This document shows, piece after piece, positions 1-7,966 of a DNA stretch of 64,000 nt. Positions within the stretch are counted from its first letter, which is position 1. Each line of letters starts with the position of its first letter. This DNA comes from Myxococcales bacterium (GTDB lineage: Bacteria > Myxococcota_A > Polyangia > Polyangiales > JAFGIB01). The notes beneath the pieces are model-generated. The model had not been told where the DNA came from and made no database searches. It worked only from the letters and a program-made list of their open reading frames with translations. The position numbers and the translations under genes are program-made. Where the stretch lies: NCBI GenBank assembly GCA_029880325.1, contig JAOUOP010000047.1, positions 1 to 64,000 on the forward strand, read 5' to 3'.

Positions 1-837
1 CCCGCCCACATCTTCGACCTGCACAGGTTCCCGCTGAAGTGGCGCGCGACCTGCGTGAAAAACCAGCGCAATCGCGGCACCTGTGTGGCCTTCGGCATCA
101 CCGCTGCGGTGGAAACGAAGATCGCGGTCAACCACAACCGCTGGACCAACCTCTCCGAGCAGCGTCTCTATTACTGGGCCAAGGCCCCGACCAAGCACGG
201 CGACGGCTTGAACACCAGCGGTGTGATGGACTCGATGGTCTCGAGCGCCTTCACCTACCCCTGGGAACACAACTGGGATTACAACCCCTCGCCTTCCCGC
301 GACAGCGTCGGCGACCCCGCCTACTACGTCAACTCGTGTGTCGGCTACAGCGCCGAGCACTGCTCCGACACCTCACACCAGGGCGACAAGGTCTGCTCCT
401 CGTTCCTCGGCCTCATGTTCTGCTCGACCGATGGCTCGGCGGTGCCCGCCTCGGGCTTCCAGATGAAAAATCGCCTCCACCTGTGGAGCTACGGGGCCGT
501 CGGCGGCTCGGCGCTGGGACGCCTTTTCCTCGCGCTATCGCATCCGCTGGTCATCTCGCTCCCCGTCACGCCCACATTCGACCAGGCGGCCGGCAACGGC
601 ATCATGACCTACGCCGGAGCGGGCGAGGATAACCGCGGTGGCCACGCGCTGGCCGTCATGGGCTTCGTCGACAACGAGAACCTACCCGGAGGTTATCCAG
701 CGGGCGCCGGCGGTGGCTACTTCATCGTGAAGAACTCGTGGGGCCAGTGCTGGAAGGATGGCGGCTACGTCTACATCCCCTACGACTGGGTCCACACCTA
801 CGGCTACGCGCTCACCGCCGTCAGTCAGGTCAACTGA
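1..837 (+). CDS. C1 (papain-like) cysteine peptidase, 5' end outside window
   Basis: This is the C-terminal part of a papain-fold cysteine protease. The frame is open from base 1, so the gene starts upstream of the window. The catalytic cysteine lies in the motif NRGTCVAFG at about bases 82-108, preceded by a Gln (KNQ) that fits the oxyanion hole. The histidine is in GGHALAVMGF at about 640-669 and the asparagine in FIVKNSWG at about 724-747, all in the family order Cys-His-Asn. Several extra Cys residues between these motifs suggest disulfides, and so an extracellular or periplasmic enzyme. The signal or propeptide cannot be seen. The gene is followed by a strong hairpin at 858-912. Protease identity is secure; substrate is unknown. 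Confidence 0.9.
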   Translation, partial: PAHIFDLHRFPLKWRATCVKNQRNRGTCVAFGITAAVETKIAVNHNRWTNLSEQRLYYWAKAPTKHGDGLNTSGVMDSMVSSAFTYPWEHNWDYNPSPSRDSVGDPAYYVNSCVGYSAEHCSDTSHQGDKVCSSFLGLMFCSTDGSAVPASGFQMKNRLHLWSYGAVGGSALGRLFLALSHPLVISLPVTPTFDQAAGNGIMTYAGAGEDNRGGHALAVMGFVDNENLPGGYPAGAGGGYFIVKNSWGQCWKDGGYVYIPYDWVHTYGYALTAVSQVN

Positions 838-857
838 TCGCGGCGTGATGCAAACAC

Positions 858-912
858 GCGCCCTGGAGCAAGCCGGGGAAACTGTTCCCCGGGGGGGGGG
901 GCTCCAGGGCGC
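858..912. terminator. Nested perfect inverted repeats (hairpin) after the protease gene
   Basis: Outer arms GCGCCCTGGAGC (858-869) and GCTCCAGGGCGC (901-912) are perfectly complementary over 12 bp. An inner stem CCGGGGAA (873-880) / TTCCCCGG (885-892) closes on a 4-base loop. An 11-base G run (891-901) sits between inner and outer right arms. There is no T tract, so this is either a factor-assisted terminator or a REP-like palindrome. It begins 21 bases after the protease stop codon and directly abuts the GNAT remnant. Confidence 0.6.
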
Positions 913-1064
913 GGGGCTATCGGCGCCTGAGTCTGGAGACCGGTTCGGGGCCCGGTTTCGCGCCGGCGCTGGCGTTCTACCGCAGCCTCGGCTTCGAGGA
1001 ATATGGACCATTCGGTCAATACACCGAAGATCCCTTCAGCCGCTTCATGACACGCGAGCTGTAG
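909..1064 (+). pseudogene. C-terminal remnant of a GNAT N-acetyltransferase
   Basis: Read in frame to the TAG at 1062-1064, this stretch encodes about 50 residues. They match the last strands and helix of GNAT acetyltransferases: LSLETGSG, then APALAFYRSLGFEEYGPFG, then DPFSRFMTREL. This is the classic 'L.LETG...A..LY...GF.....FG.Y..DP.S.FM...L' C-terminus. No start codon or N-terminal acetyl-CoA binding part exists upstream, where the frame runs into the hairpin at 858-912 and a stop at 846. It is a decayed fragment; the hairpin sits exactly at the break. Confidence 0.6.
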
Positions 1065-1119
1065 ACGCCCGAGGCATCTGCAAGTGGCACCCTGCGGGGG
1101 CATGGCCTATTGTTTAGTC

Positions 1120-1875
1120 ATGCCTACTCGGGGTGAGTTTCAAGAGGCGTTGTTGCAAGTGATGGAGCGCAAGGTCCACTGGGCGTGGCCCGGCTTCAAC
1201 CAGGGCATGGTGCCGCGGGAGCTTTTGCACCTGCACCTGGAGCAGGAGTACGCCTGCTACGTGCGCGACTTCCCGCTGCTCATCGGGCGAGCCTACGTGC
1301 AATGTCCCATCGCCGCGGTGCGGCGGGAGCTGGCCGAAAACCTCTACGAAGAAGAAACCGGCGGCTTGACCGGCGGCCGGCCCCATCCCGAACTCTTTCT
1401 CGAATATCCGCGCGGACTGGGCATGGATCTGGCGCGCTTCGATCGGGTCGCGCTGCTGCCTGCGGCCGCCGCCTACCGCGCCGTCATCGACGACGCCACG
1501 CTCGCACGCGGCTGGGAGATCGCCGCGGCGGTGACCACCCTCTTCATCGAAGGCACCGCCCACGAACGCGGCGAGGTGGAGCCGAACGCATCCAAGCGGC
1601 CCCAGGCGCGGCTGTCGCAACATCCCCTGGTCAAGCACTACGCGCTGCCCGTCGAGCACCTGGCGTTGACGCGCGCCCACCGCCAGGTCGAGGGCGACCA
1701 CCGCCAGTCAGCCTGGCGCATCCTGCTCGAGCACGTCCCGGCGGCCGAGCGACAGAAGGTGATCGAATGGATGGAGCGGGCGCTGTCGGGCTGGCTCACC
1801 TACCGCGACGAGGTGGCCGAAGCCTGCGGCCTGATCCGCGGCGCCGACGGCAGCCCCCAACGCATGGCGAGCTGA
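1120..1875 (+). CDS. TenA/PqqC-like (heme-oxygenase-like fold) iron-containing redox enzyme family protein
   Basis: A predicted protein of about 251 residues with the all-helical heme-oxygenase-like fold shared by PqqC, TenA and the chlamydial CADD group. Acidic/His motifs typical of the metal-binding helices are visible: LHLHLEQEY near the N-terminus, ENLYEEETGG...HPELF in the centre, and FIEGTAHERGE in the second half. The exact reaction cannot be told from sequence; relatives include PQQ synthase, CADD-type para-aminobenzoate synthases and N-oxygenases. ATG 1120 is preferred because the MPTRGEFQEAL start resembles family N-termini; ATG 1102 and GTG 1084 in the same frame are possible. No pqq or thiamine genes are nearby. 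Confidence 0.75.
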   Translation: MPTRGEFQEALLQVMERKVHWAWPGFNQGMVPRELLHLHLEQEYACYVRDFPLLIGRAYVQCPIAAVRRELAENLYEEETGGLTGGRPHPELFLEYPRGLGMDLARFDRVALLPAAAAYRAVIDDATLARGWEIAAAVTTLFIEGTAHERGEVEPNASKRPQARLSQHPLVKHYALPVEHLALTRAHRQVEGDHRQSAWRILLEHVPAAERQKVIEWMERALSGWLTYRDEVAEACGLIRGADGSPQRMAS

Positions 1876-2027
1876 GGGGCGGGGCCATCACGAAAGTCTC
1901 CCTCGAGGCCTGACCGCGACCCCGAAGGCCCCGACACGCTCGCCGCAGCGATGCCACGCCCGCACCAGCTGCGAGCGGGCGAGCGATGACCAAGGACCCC
2001 GCCCGGCAGCAGGCGGGAGCGGCACCC

Positions 2028-2133
2028 CCGCCGCCGCGAAAACGTCCTGGCAGCTTTGCGGAAGCCGCTTTTCGGCACCAAATCGTGGTGCTGCCGCCGC
2101 CGCGAAAACGTCCTGGCAGCTTTGCGGAAGCCG
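2028..2133. repeat. Direct repeat pair, 40 bp each, 66 bp apart
   Basis: Copy 1 is 2028-2067 and copy 2 is 2094-2133, and they appear identical. Both contain the core GCGAAAACGTCCTGGCAGCT. The 66-base spacing keeps frame, so an upstream extension of the next gene would encode PPPRKRPGSFAEA twice. I take it as non-coding because the ribosome-binding site of that gene lies downstream at 2157. Related cores recur at 57594 and 58678 on the opposite strand. The rest of the gap 1876-2168 shows nothing else recognisable. Confidence 0.75.
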
Positions 2134-2168
2134 TGGGCGCGTTATGCTGGGGGCCCGGAGGTGGTTGC

Positions 2169-3485
2169 TTGACGCTGGATTTGGAGCGCATTGCCGATAC
2201 TTTGGCCGGCCTCGATCCGGGGCTCGACGGGGTGCGGGCCCGCGGGCGGCTGAGGGCGGTGGTGGGCTTGACCATCGAGGCCGATGTGCCGGGGGTGCGC
2301 CTGGGGGAGCTGGTGCGCATCGAGCGCCGCGAGGCCGAGCCGGTGCTGGCCGAGGTGGTGGGCTTTCGCGATGCGGTGGCGATGCTGCTGCCCTTCGATG
2401 AGCCCAGCGGTCTGGGCAGCGATGATGCGGTGGTGCCCCTGGGACGCCGCCTTCAGGTGCCGACCGGCCCGGCCCTGCTGGGCCGCGTGCTCGATGCCCT
2501 GGGCCGCCCCGCCGATGGCCTGCCCGCCCCCGAGGGCGAGCTGCGCGATGTGATGGCCAAGGCGCCGCCACCCCTGTCGCGCCCACCCATCGAACGCCCG
2601 CTGCCCCTGGGCGTGCGCGCCCTGGATGCCTTCGTGACCCTTGGCGAGGGCCAGCGCGTCGGGCTCTTCGCCGGGAGTGGCGTGGGCAAGAGCAGTCTGC
2701 TCGGCCAGATCGCACGCGGCGCCGAGGCCGATGTCTTCGTGGTCTGTCTGGTGGGCGAGCGCGGGCGCGAGGTGCGCGATTTCATCGACGAGGCCCTGGG
2801 TGCAGCCGGCATGGCCCGCGGGGTGGTGGTGCAGGCCACCAGCGATAACCCGCCGCTGTTGCGCATGAAGTGCCCCTTCACCGCCACCGCCATCGCCGAG
2901 GGCTTCCGCGCCCGCGGCAGGCGGGTGCTGCTCTTGATGGATAGCGTGACGCGCTTCGCCCGCGCCGCCCGCGATGTGGGCCTGGCCGCCGGCGAGCCAC
3001 CCGCCCGCCGCGGCTATCCGCCCAGCGTGCTGACCGCCCTACCGGCCCTGCTGGAACGGGCCGGGCGCAGCGCCGAGGGCTCGATCACCGGTGTCTACAC
3101 GGTGCTGGTGGAGGGCGACGAACGCGACGATCCCGTCGCCGACGAGCTGCGCGGCCTGCTCGATGGTCACATCGTTCTTGACCGCCAGTTGGCCGCCCGC
3201 AGCCACTACCCCGCCGTCGACGTGCCGGCCAGTCTGTCGCGCCTGATGCCGCGGCTGGCCAGCTCCGAGCACCGCCGCCAGGCCGACGCGGTGCGCGCCC
3301 TGCTGGCAACCTACCAGGCCAAGCGCGAGCTGGTGACGCTGGGGGCCTACCGGCGCGGCAGCGATCGCCAGCTCGATGCCGCCCTCGACCACATCGAGGC
3401 CATCGAGTCCTTCCTGCGCCAACGCCAGGACGAGCACAGCCCGCTGGCAACGACGCTATCACAGCTCACACAACTGCTGGTTTGA
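2169..3485 (+). CDS. FliI/SctN-family type III secretion-type ATPase
   Basis: About 438 residues, the usual size of flagellar/injectisome export ATPases (FliI, SctN/YscN). An N-terminal beta-barrel region is followed by the RecA-like core. The Walker A is GLFAGSGVGKSS at about 2668-2703, the FliI/SctN signature form, followed by VCLVGERGREV, the Walker B LLLMDSVTRFARA, and RRGYPPSVLTALPALLERAGR. TTG 2169 is chosen as start because GGAGGT at 2157-2162 sits 6 bases before it; upstream in-frame codons only add the repeated PPPRKRPGSFAEA segment. No other secretion or flagellar gene is visible nearby, and the next gene points the other way. It could be a component of a scattered type III-like apparatus. 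Confidence 0.9.
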   Translation: MTLDLERIADTLAGLDPGLDGVRARGRLRAVVGLTIEADVPGVRLGELVRIERREAEPVLAEVVGFRDAVAMLLPFDEPSGLGSDDAVVPLGRRLQVPTGPALLGRVLDALGRPADGLPAPEGELRDVMAKAPPPLSRPPIERPLPLGVRALDAFVTLGEGQRVGLFAGSGVGKSSLLGQIARGAEADVFVVCLVGERGREVRDFIDEALGAAGMARGVVVQATSDNPPLLRMKCPFTATAIAEGFRARGRRVLLLMDSVTRFARAARDVGLAAGEPPARRGYPPSVLTALPALLERAGRSAEGSITGVYTVLVEGDERDDPVADELRGLLDGHIVLDRQLAARSHYPAVDVPASLSRLMPRLASSEHRRQADAVRALLATYQAKRELVTLGAYRRGSDRQLDAALDHIEAIESFLRQRQDEHSPLATTLSQLTQLLV

Positions 3486-3511
3486 ACGAGTTTGAGCGAG
3501 CTTCGGCAGGA

Positions 3512-4462
3512 CTACTGGTAGCTGGCCGAAAAGAGCAAGCCGATGCCGGCGAATCGGTGTTGGACATCGTCGCCGAAGGACTCGGTGCCTTCCTGACCGC
3601 TGACGTTGGTGAGCCACAGCACGGCCGCACCGCCGAGACCCCAGTTGGTGCTCACCCACCACTCCATGCCCACCTCGAGGTTGAATCCGAGGCCGCTGTC
3701 GGTGCTGAACTCGTCGCCCGCATCGTCGGTGTAGCTGATGCCCGAAGGACCGATCGTCGCGCCGACACGCAGGTTGAGGGGCATGAAGTAATAGTCGACG
3801 CCGAGGCCCAAAAGCCCGCTGCCCACATCGGCCGAGCCGCCCACATCCCGCTCCTCACCCCCGACCACGACCGTGGGACTGGGAATGACTTGCCCACCGA
3901 TGCGCAGGCGCAGGTTGAAGTTTTCGACGATCGCATAGCCGACATCCAACATGAAGCTCGAGCTAAGACCGCTCCTGCCCACATCTTCGCCGGCCCCGGC
4001 GCCCGCAAGCCGCTCCCGCGCCCAGGAAACGCCCGGACCCACGACCACGCGCAGTAGAAACCCGTCGTGGGCGTGACGGGGCCGCAGCTCATCGAGCGAA
4101 GGAATGTCCGAAACCGGTGGCGACGGCGTTGCAGCCTCGCAGCTGCCCGCGGCCGTGCATACCGATCCCGGGCCACACGGCGGATTGCAGGCCGAGACAC
4201 ACCGCCCCTCGATGCAACTGTAGCCAGCGCGACAGTCGGGCACGCAGGCGAGGGCCGGCGGCGGCGCTTCGTAGGAGGGCGGAGGCGGCGGCACCTCGTC
4301 GGTCACCGGCGGTGCTTGCTCCGGTCCGGCGGGAGCCTCGGGGACGGGCTGCTGCGGCGCGGGAGGCGGCGGCACCGCCGGCAGCTCCCCATCCTGAGCC
4401 GCGGCCGTCGATACGCTCATGAGCAGCGCGAAAAAAACCGTTCGAAACAAGCCTGGCATCAT
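3512..4462 (-). CDS. Outer-membrane beta-barrel protein with Pro-rich and Cys-rich N-terminal region
   Basis: A 316-residue exported protein. Signal peptide MMPGLFRTVFFALLMSVSTA..AQ is followed by a Pro/Glu-rich linker (about residues 25-70). A Cys-rich segment follows (CVPDCRAGYSCIEGRCVSACNP and more), of the kind common in myxobacterial cell-surface proteins. The second half has alternating hydrophobic and aromatic strands and ends in ...LFSASYQ, as expected for a beta-barrel closing strand. Function is unknown. It converges on the ATPase gene with only 26 bases between stops and is divergent from the small secreted protein at 4557. Confidence 0.75.
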   Translation of the reverse strand: MMPGLFRTVFFALLMSVSTAAAQDGELPAVPPPPAPQQPVPEAPAGPEQAPPVTDEVPPPPPSYEAPPPALACVPDCRAGYSCIEGRCVSACNPPCGPGSVCTAAGSCEAATPSPPVSDIPSLDELRPRHAHDGFLLRVVVGPGVSWARERLAGAGAGEDVGRSGLSSSFMLDVGYAIVENFNLRLRIGGQVIPSPTVVVGGEERDVGGSADVGSGLLGLGVDYYFMPLNLRVGATIGPSGISYTDDAGDEFSTDSGLGFNLEVGMEWWVSTNWGLGGAAVLWLTNVSGQEGTESFGDDVQHRFAGIGLLFSASYQ

Positions 4463-4556
4463 CTAAACCCCATCAAAACCCCACGAAGTCACGGTACTTT
4501 TTGGGTTTTTGGTGGCTCGAGTCAAGCTCTTGCGCCAACCGCCCTTGACGCTCAGA

Positions 4557-4907
4557 ATGCCTGCGATGGGTCTGTATCGCGTGTTGGTGGTCGTCGCAGC
4601 GCTCTCGGGCACGACCGCCGCACTGCCCCAGCCCGCCGCCGCCGAAGACGCGGACTTCCCGGTGATCGAGGATCCGCTGCTGGTGCCCGTGGGCTGGTCG
4701 TCGCGCAGGAACGCCAAGGGCTCGCGCTTCGACGACGACATTCAGGTCATGCAGGACCAGGTGCTCGAGCCCTGGGACTCGGATGCCGAGCCGCCCAAGC
4801 GCGCCGCCCGCTCCCGCCGCAAGCGCAGCGACTGGGGCAGCCACGACAGCGACCGCTGCGAGTGCCACTGCTCGGAGCTGCTGATCCCGCCCGGCTGGGC
4901 GCGCTGA
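4557..4907 (+). CDS. Small secreted protein of unknown function
   Basis: A 116-residue product with a signal peptide (MPAMGLYRVLVVVAALSGTT...AAAED). The mature part is acidic, then Arg/Lys-rich (KRAARSRRKR), ending in a CECHC cluster near the C-terminus. The Cys/His cluster might bind a metal or form disulfides, but I recognise no family. ATG 4557 gives the best signal peptide; ATG 4566 would also work. It is divergent from the barrel protein at 3512-4462 and converges on the Gly-rich lipoprotein. Confidence 0.6.
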   Translation: MPAMGLYRVLVVVAALSGTTAALPQPAAAEDADFPVIEDPLLVPVGWSSRRNAKGSRFDDDIQVMQDQVLEPWDSDAEPPKRAARSRRKRSDWGSHDSDRCECHCSELLIPPGWAR

Positions 4908-4991
4908 GCCTCCGCGCATTTCCCCGCGCAAGCAACTGGCCACGATTGGGTCCAGCGGCTTCAGGCTTCAGTTGCGGCCCCAGTTGCCGCC

Positions 4992-5579
4992 TCAGTTGCC
5001 CCCGCGGCCGCCGAAACTGCCACCGATGCCGCCATCGGGGAAGCTGAAGCTGCCGCCATCGCCTGAGCCGAAGCTACCAGCGTCGCCGAAGTCCAGCGGG
5101 GGCACGAAGCAGCTGGCCGGAGCACCACCGCCAAACATGCCGCCACCCCAGAGCACCCCGCAGACGCCCTCGTCGGTGCAGCAGACCTCCACAAAGTCGG
5201 CAAAATTGCCCATCAACTGACAGGCGCTGAGGTCGCCGGCGCTGCAGGTGGCGCCGGGCCCCGAGGTGGGTGCGCCCGGGTCGCTGGCGCCGGTGCCATC
5301 GGCGGCCAAGGCAGTACCACCGTCGCCGCTGCTGCCGCTGCCCGGGCTGTCGGAACCGCTGCCGCCGCCAGACCCGGAGCCGCTCGCCGAGGTATCTGTT
5401 ATGGCACCAGCACCCGAGCCACCGCTGGTACCCGCCCCACCCTGGGCCCTGTCGAGGCCGTCACCCGCTGCGCCACCAGACCCGCCCTCGCCACCACCGT
5501 CATCGCCACCACAGGCACACAGCGCAGCCGCGAGGGCCAGGGGCCGTAGGGAGGAGCGTAGGACGCTTGGCTTGTTCAT
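4992..5579 (-). CDS. Gly/Ser-rich lipoprotein
   Basis: A 195-residue protein beginning MNKPSVLRSSLRPLALAAALCACGGDD. The hydrophobic stretch ends in a lipobox-like ALCAC, so it is probably lipid-anchored. Residues 30-100 are a low-complexity GGxGG/SGSG linker, typical of myxobacterial surface lipoproteins. The C-terminal part holds four Cys (CSAGDLSACQL...VCCTDEGVCG) and then FGDAGSFGSGDGGSF repeats. The start at 5579 is preferred over ATG 5615 because GAGAGG lies about 7 bases upstream of it and it gives a proper signal. Function unknown. Confidence 0.75.
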   Translation of the reverse strand: MNKPSVLRSSLRPLALAAALCACGGDDGGGEGGSGGAAGDGLDRAQGGAGTSGGSGAGAITDTSASGSGSGGGSGSDSPGSGSSGDGGTALAADGTGASDPGAPTSGPGATCSAGDLSACQLMGNFADFVEVCCTDEGVCGVLWGGGMFGGGAPASCFVPPLDFGDAGSFGSGDGGSFSFPDGGIGGSFGGRGGN

Positions 5580-5721
5580 GCTCTGACCTCTCTTCGTGTA
5601 TCGAACATGGTTCAACGATCACAGGCGGCTGGCCAGCAAGCAGTGGTGACAAGACCCATACCCCTCCCGACGTGGAGACACCTGGGGCCGTTCCCCACCC
5701 GGCCCGAAAACCGCTCCCACG

Positions 5722-7452
5722 CTACTCAGTTACGAAACCCAGCTCCAATTCCAGCAGGTGCCGCTCGAAGTTCATGTTGGCGTAGTCGTTACGGTGGTCG
5801 GGGCCAGCTGTGTTATCGATAGTGCTACGAACCACGCCGAACTCGTAGCCCCCGTAGAGCTCGAAGCCCGTCCCCAGTTCAAAATTGAGTCCACAGCGCG
5901 CCCCGAAACGGTGATCCCGCTGGGTGCGCACATCTTCGGCCACGCTGCTGTTGTCGGGCAGCTGCAGCACCACCAGCCGGGTGGGCTCATGGTATCGCCG
6001 CTGCCCATAGACGAGACCTGCAACCACATCCATCCAGCCCAAGGTCGGTATCGTTACAGACACAGAGGCTTCTGGTGCATCGTGGGAGAGCGGGATCTCG
6101 AAGCCCGCCAGCCAAAAGTTTCGGATCTCGGGCGGCGCCGCGGTCACCACCCGTTGGCTGCCGAGGAGTTCCCGTCGCAGCCCCAGCTCCGCCAGCAGCG
6201 AGATCCCGGTAGTCCGGTAGCCGTACCCCAACGACAGCTCCCAGCTCCGGCCGCCGAGATAGTCGAAGCGCCCATCGGCCACTGCGACACGCCGGAACCG
6301 GCCCGAGAGCTTGAACTCGTGGCGCAGCCCCGGCGCCCAGGCGAGCCAGCTGCGCAGGCCGGCCGAGCGCGTCAGCAGCCTGAAGTCGCGCAGGCCCGCG
6401 AAGGCCAGCTCCCCGAGGCCGGCCACGCCCAGCCGCAGCCATGGGGCCGGCCGCAGCTCGGCGGCCAGCTCCAACCCGTGGTCCTGGGAGTTGAAGAGGT
6501 CGAAGGCCCCGCGCGTGTAGAGCAGCTGCGACAGCCCGTACTCGGCGCGCAGCGAAAGCCACGGAGCGGCGCCCAGGCCGTAGCCCAGGACGAATTCGGC
6601 GTAGAGCAGGGGGCTGCCGCGCTCGGGTGTCTCCACCATCAGCGGCGCAGCGGCGCCGATGCCCGTGCGCACCACGTTGCTGTCGTAACCGCCGCCGACG
6701 GCCGCCTCGAGGGCCAGCCCCGGCCCCTGGGCCCGCAGACCGCCGGCGATGGCATCCAGCAGCAGGCGCGCGGCCGCCTGGCGCTCGGGCTCGAGACCGC
6801 GCTGTAGGGCCCGCTGGAGCTGCTCCTGGGCCGGCTCGCGCTGCCCCCGCTCGTAGGCCGAAACGCCCGCCCGGTAGGCCGCAAGGCCCGGCTCGGGCTC
6901 GATCTCGGCGGCGGCGGGTGCCAGCTCGGCACCCAGCTCGGCCAGCAGTTCGTCGAGCGCGCCATCCACGTCGGCCTGCCGCGCCCGCTCCAGGTGGGCG
7001 CGGGCGCGCGCCGCCGCGCCGAGCTCCAGCGCCGCATAGCCGGCGTTCAGCCAGGCCAGGCCCCCTAGCGCCGCCGCTGACGGCTCGCCCTGGGAGCCCG
7101 GGGCCTCGGCCGCGCTGCGAAACGCCTGCTCGGCTTGCTCGAAGCGCGCCAGCTGAAACAGGCAGGCGCCGCGGTTGAAGTGCAGGCGCGGCCGTCGCTC
7201 GGGGGGCGCGACGCCCAGGGCTGCTTCGAAATCATCCAGCGCCGCCTCCAGTCGCCCGGCGGCGAAGTGCTCACCGGCGCGGGCGGCCAGGACCTGCCAG
7301 TCGTCGGCCTCGCTCGACTGCTCGCTTTCGTGGGACGCGCCGACGGACCCTGCGGCGTCGGCCGCGGCCGGCTGGGCCGTGGCCGGCAGGCTCAGCCACG
7401 ACCCGAGCAGCAGCGCCGCGAGCCACCCCGGGTGGCCAAAGCGATCAGCGCC
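5722..7452 (-). CDS. TPR-containing outer-membrane beta-barrel protein (5' end uncertain)
   Basis: A signal-like segment WLAALLLGSWLSLPATAQ is followed by an Ala-rich TPR region (HFNRGACLFQLARFEQAEQAFRSAAE and further repeats, roughly 200 residues). A large barrel domain then opens with AAVGGGYDSNVVRTG and ends in HLLELELGFVTE. TPR plus a barrel with a YDSNV-type entry resembles Slam/DUF560-like proteins, but that is inference. No ATG, GTG or TTG lies in frame just before the signal. The frame stays open to 7722 through the oppositely framed basic protein at 7445-7966, with a GTG near 7638. The boundary 7452 is therefore approximate. It is the last gene of the second sigma-factor operon. Confidence 0.75.
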   Translation of the reverse strand, partial: GADRFGHPGWLAALLLGSWLSLPATAQPAAADAAGSVGASHESEQSSEADDWQVLAARAGEHFAAGRLEAALDDFEAALGVAPPERRPRLHFNRGACLFQLARFEQAEQAFRSAAEAPGSQGEPSAAALGGLAWLNAGYAALELGAAARARAHLERARQADVDGALDELLAELGAELAPAAAEIEPEPGLAAYRAGVSAYERGQREPAQEQLQRALQRGLEPERQAAARLLLDAIAGGLRAQGPGLALEAAVGGGYDSNVVRTGIGAAAPLMVETPERGSPLLYAEFVLGYGLGAAPWLSLRAEYGLSQLLYTRGAFDLFNSQDHGLELAAELRPAPWLRLGVAGLGELAFAGLRDFRLLTRSAGLRSWLAWAPGLRHEFKLSGRFRRVAVADGRFDYLGGRSWELSLGYGYRTTGISLLAELGLRRELLGSQRVVTAAPPEIRNFWLAGFEIPLSHDAPEASVSVTIPTLGWMDVVAGLVYGQRRYHEPTRLVVLQLPDNSSVAEDVRTQRDHRFGARCGLNFELGTGFELYGGYEFGVVRSTIDNTAGPDHRNDYANMNFERHLLELELGFVTE

Positions 7453-7966
7453 CGGTGCGCGGAGGCGAGCCGTGGTGCACGGAGAAGTTGCGGCCGTCTC
7501 CGCCGCGGCTGCGGCGGCGGCGCTGATCGCGGCGCTCGCGCTGGGCGCGGCGGTCGCGCCTGGCCTGGCTGCGCTCGGGGCGGGCGTGGCCGCGGCCGCG
7601 CTCGGCGTCGACCGCCCTGGCCTTGTCGCTGTCCCCACGGCTGCCCTGACGAGCGCCCGCACGGGCGCCCTGACGAGCGTCTTGGCGACCGCCTGCCTTG
7701 GACCTGTGCGCCTTGCGCTCACTTCGCTGGCTTCGCATGCGACTGATGACGTCGTCCAGATCTTCGGCCGGATCGATCACGGTCACCGTCGAGCGCACGC
7801 GCACCTTCCGGCGCTTGGGCGCGGCGCCGTCAGCCGACGTCGTCTTCGGCGATTCAGCCTGTGGAGCCGGCTGCTTGGCTCGCTCCACCTGCTGCGCCAG
7901 CGCCTGCGACGCGGGCAGCATCAGCAGGGCGACCAGGCAGGGCAGCCCCATGCGCATGGCCTTCAT
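7445..7966 (-). CDS. Secreted highly basic, low-complexity protein
   Basis: A 173-residue protein with a clear signal peptide (MKAMRMGLPCLVALLMLPASQALAQ). A short conserved-looking segment follows (VRVRSTVTVIDPAEDLDDVISRMRSQ). The last 110 residues are dominated by Arg, Gln, Gly and Ala (GARAGARQGSRG and similar). The basic tail suggests binding to a polyanion such as LPS, peptidoglycan polymers or nucleic acid, but no family is recognised. Its start overlaps the upstream anti-sigma gene by 4 bases (ATGA), so it is in the same operon as the sigma factor at 8640. Confidence 0.7.
   Translation of the reverse strand: MKAMRMGLPCLVALLMLPASQALAQQVERAKQPAPQAESPKTTSADGAAPKRRKVRVRSTVTVIDPAEDLDDVISRMRSQRSERKAHRSKAGGRQDARQGARAGARQGSRGDSDKARAVDAERGRGHARPERSQARRDRRAQRERRDQRRRRSRGGDGRNFSVHHGSPPRTGR

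Noticed and set aside
1986..2168. N-terminal extension of the FliI-type gene through the 40-bp repeats
   Set aside because: The GGAGGT at 2157-2162 is placed for TTG 2169, and the extension has no counterpart in FliI/SctN proteins.
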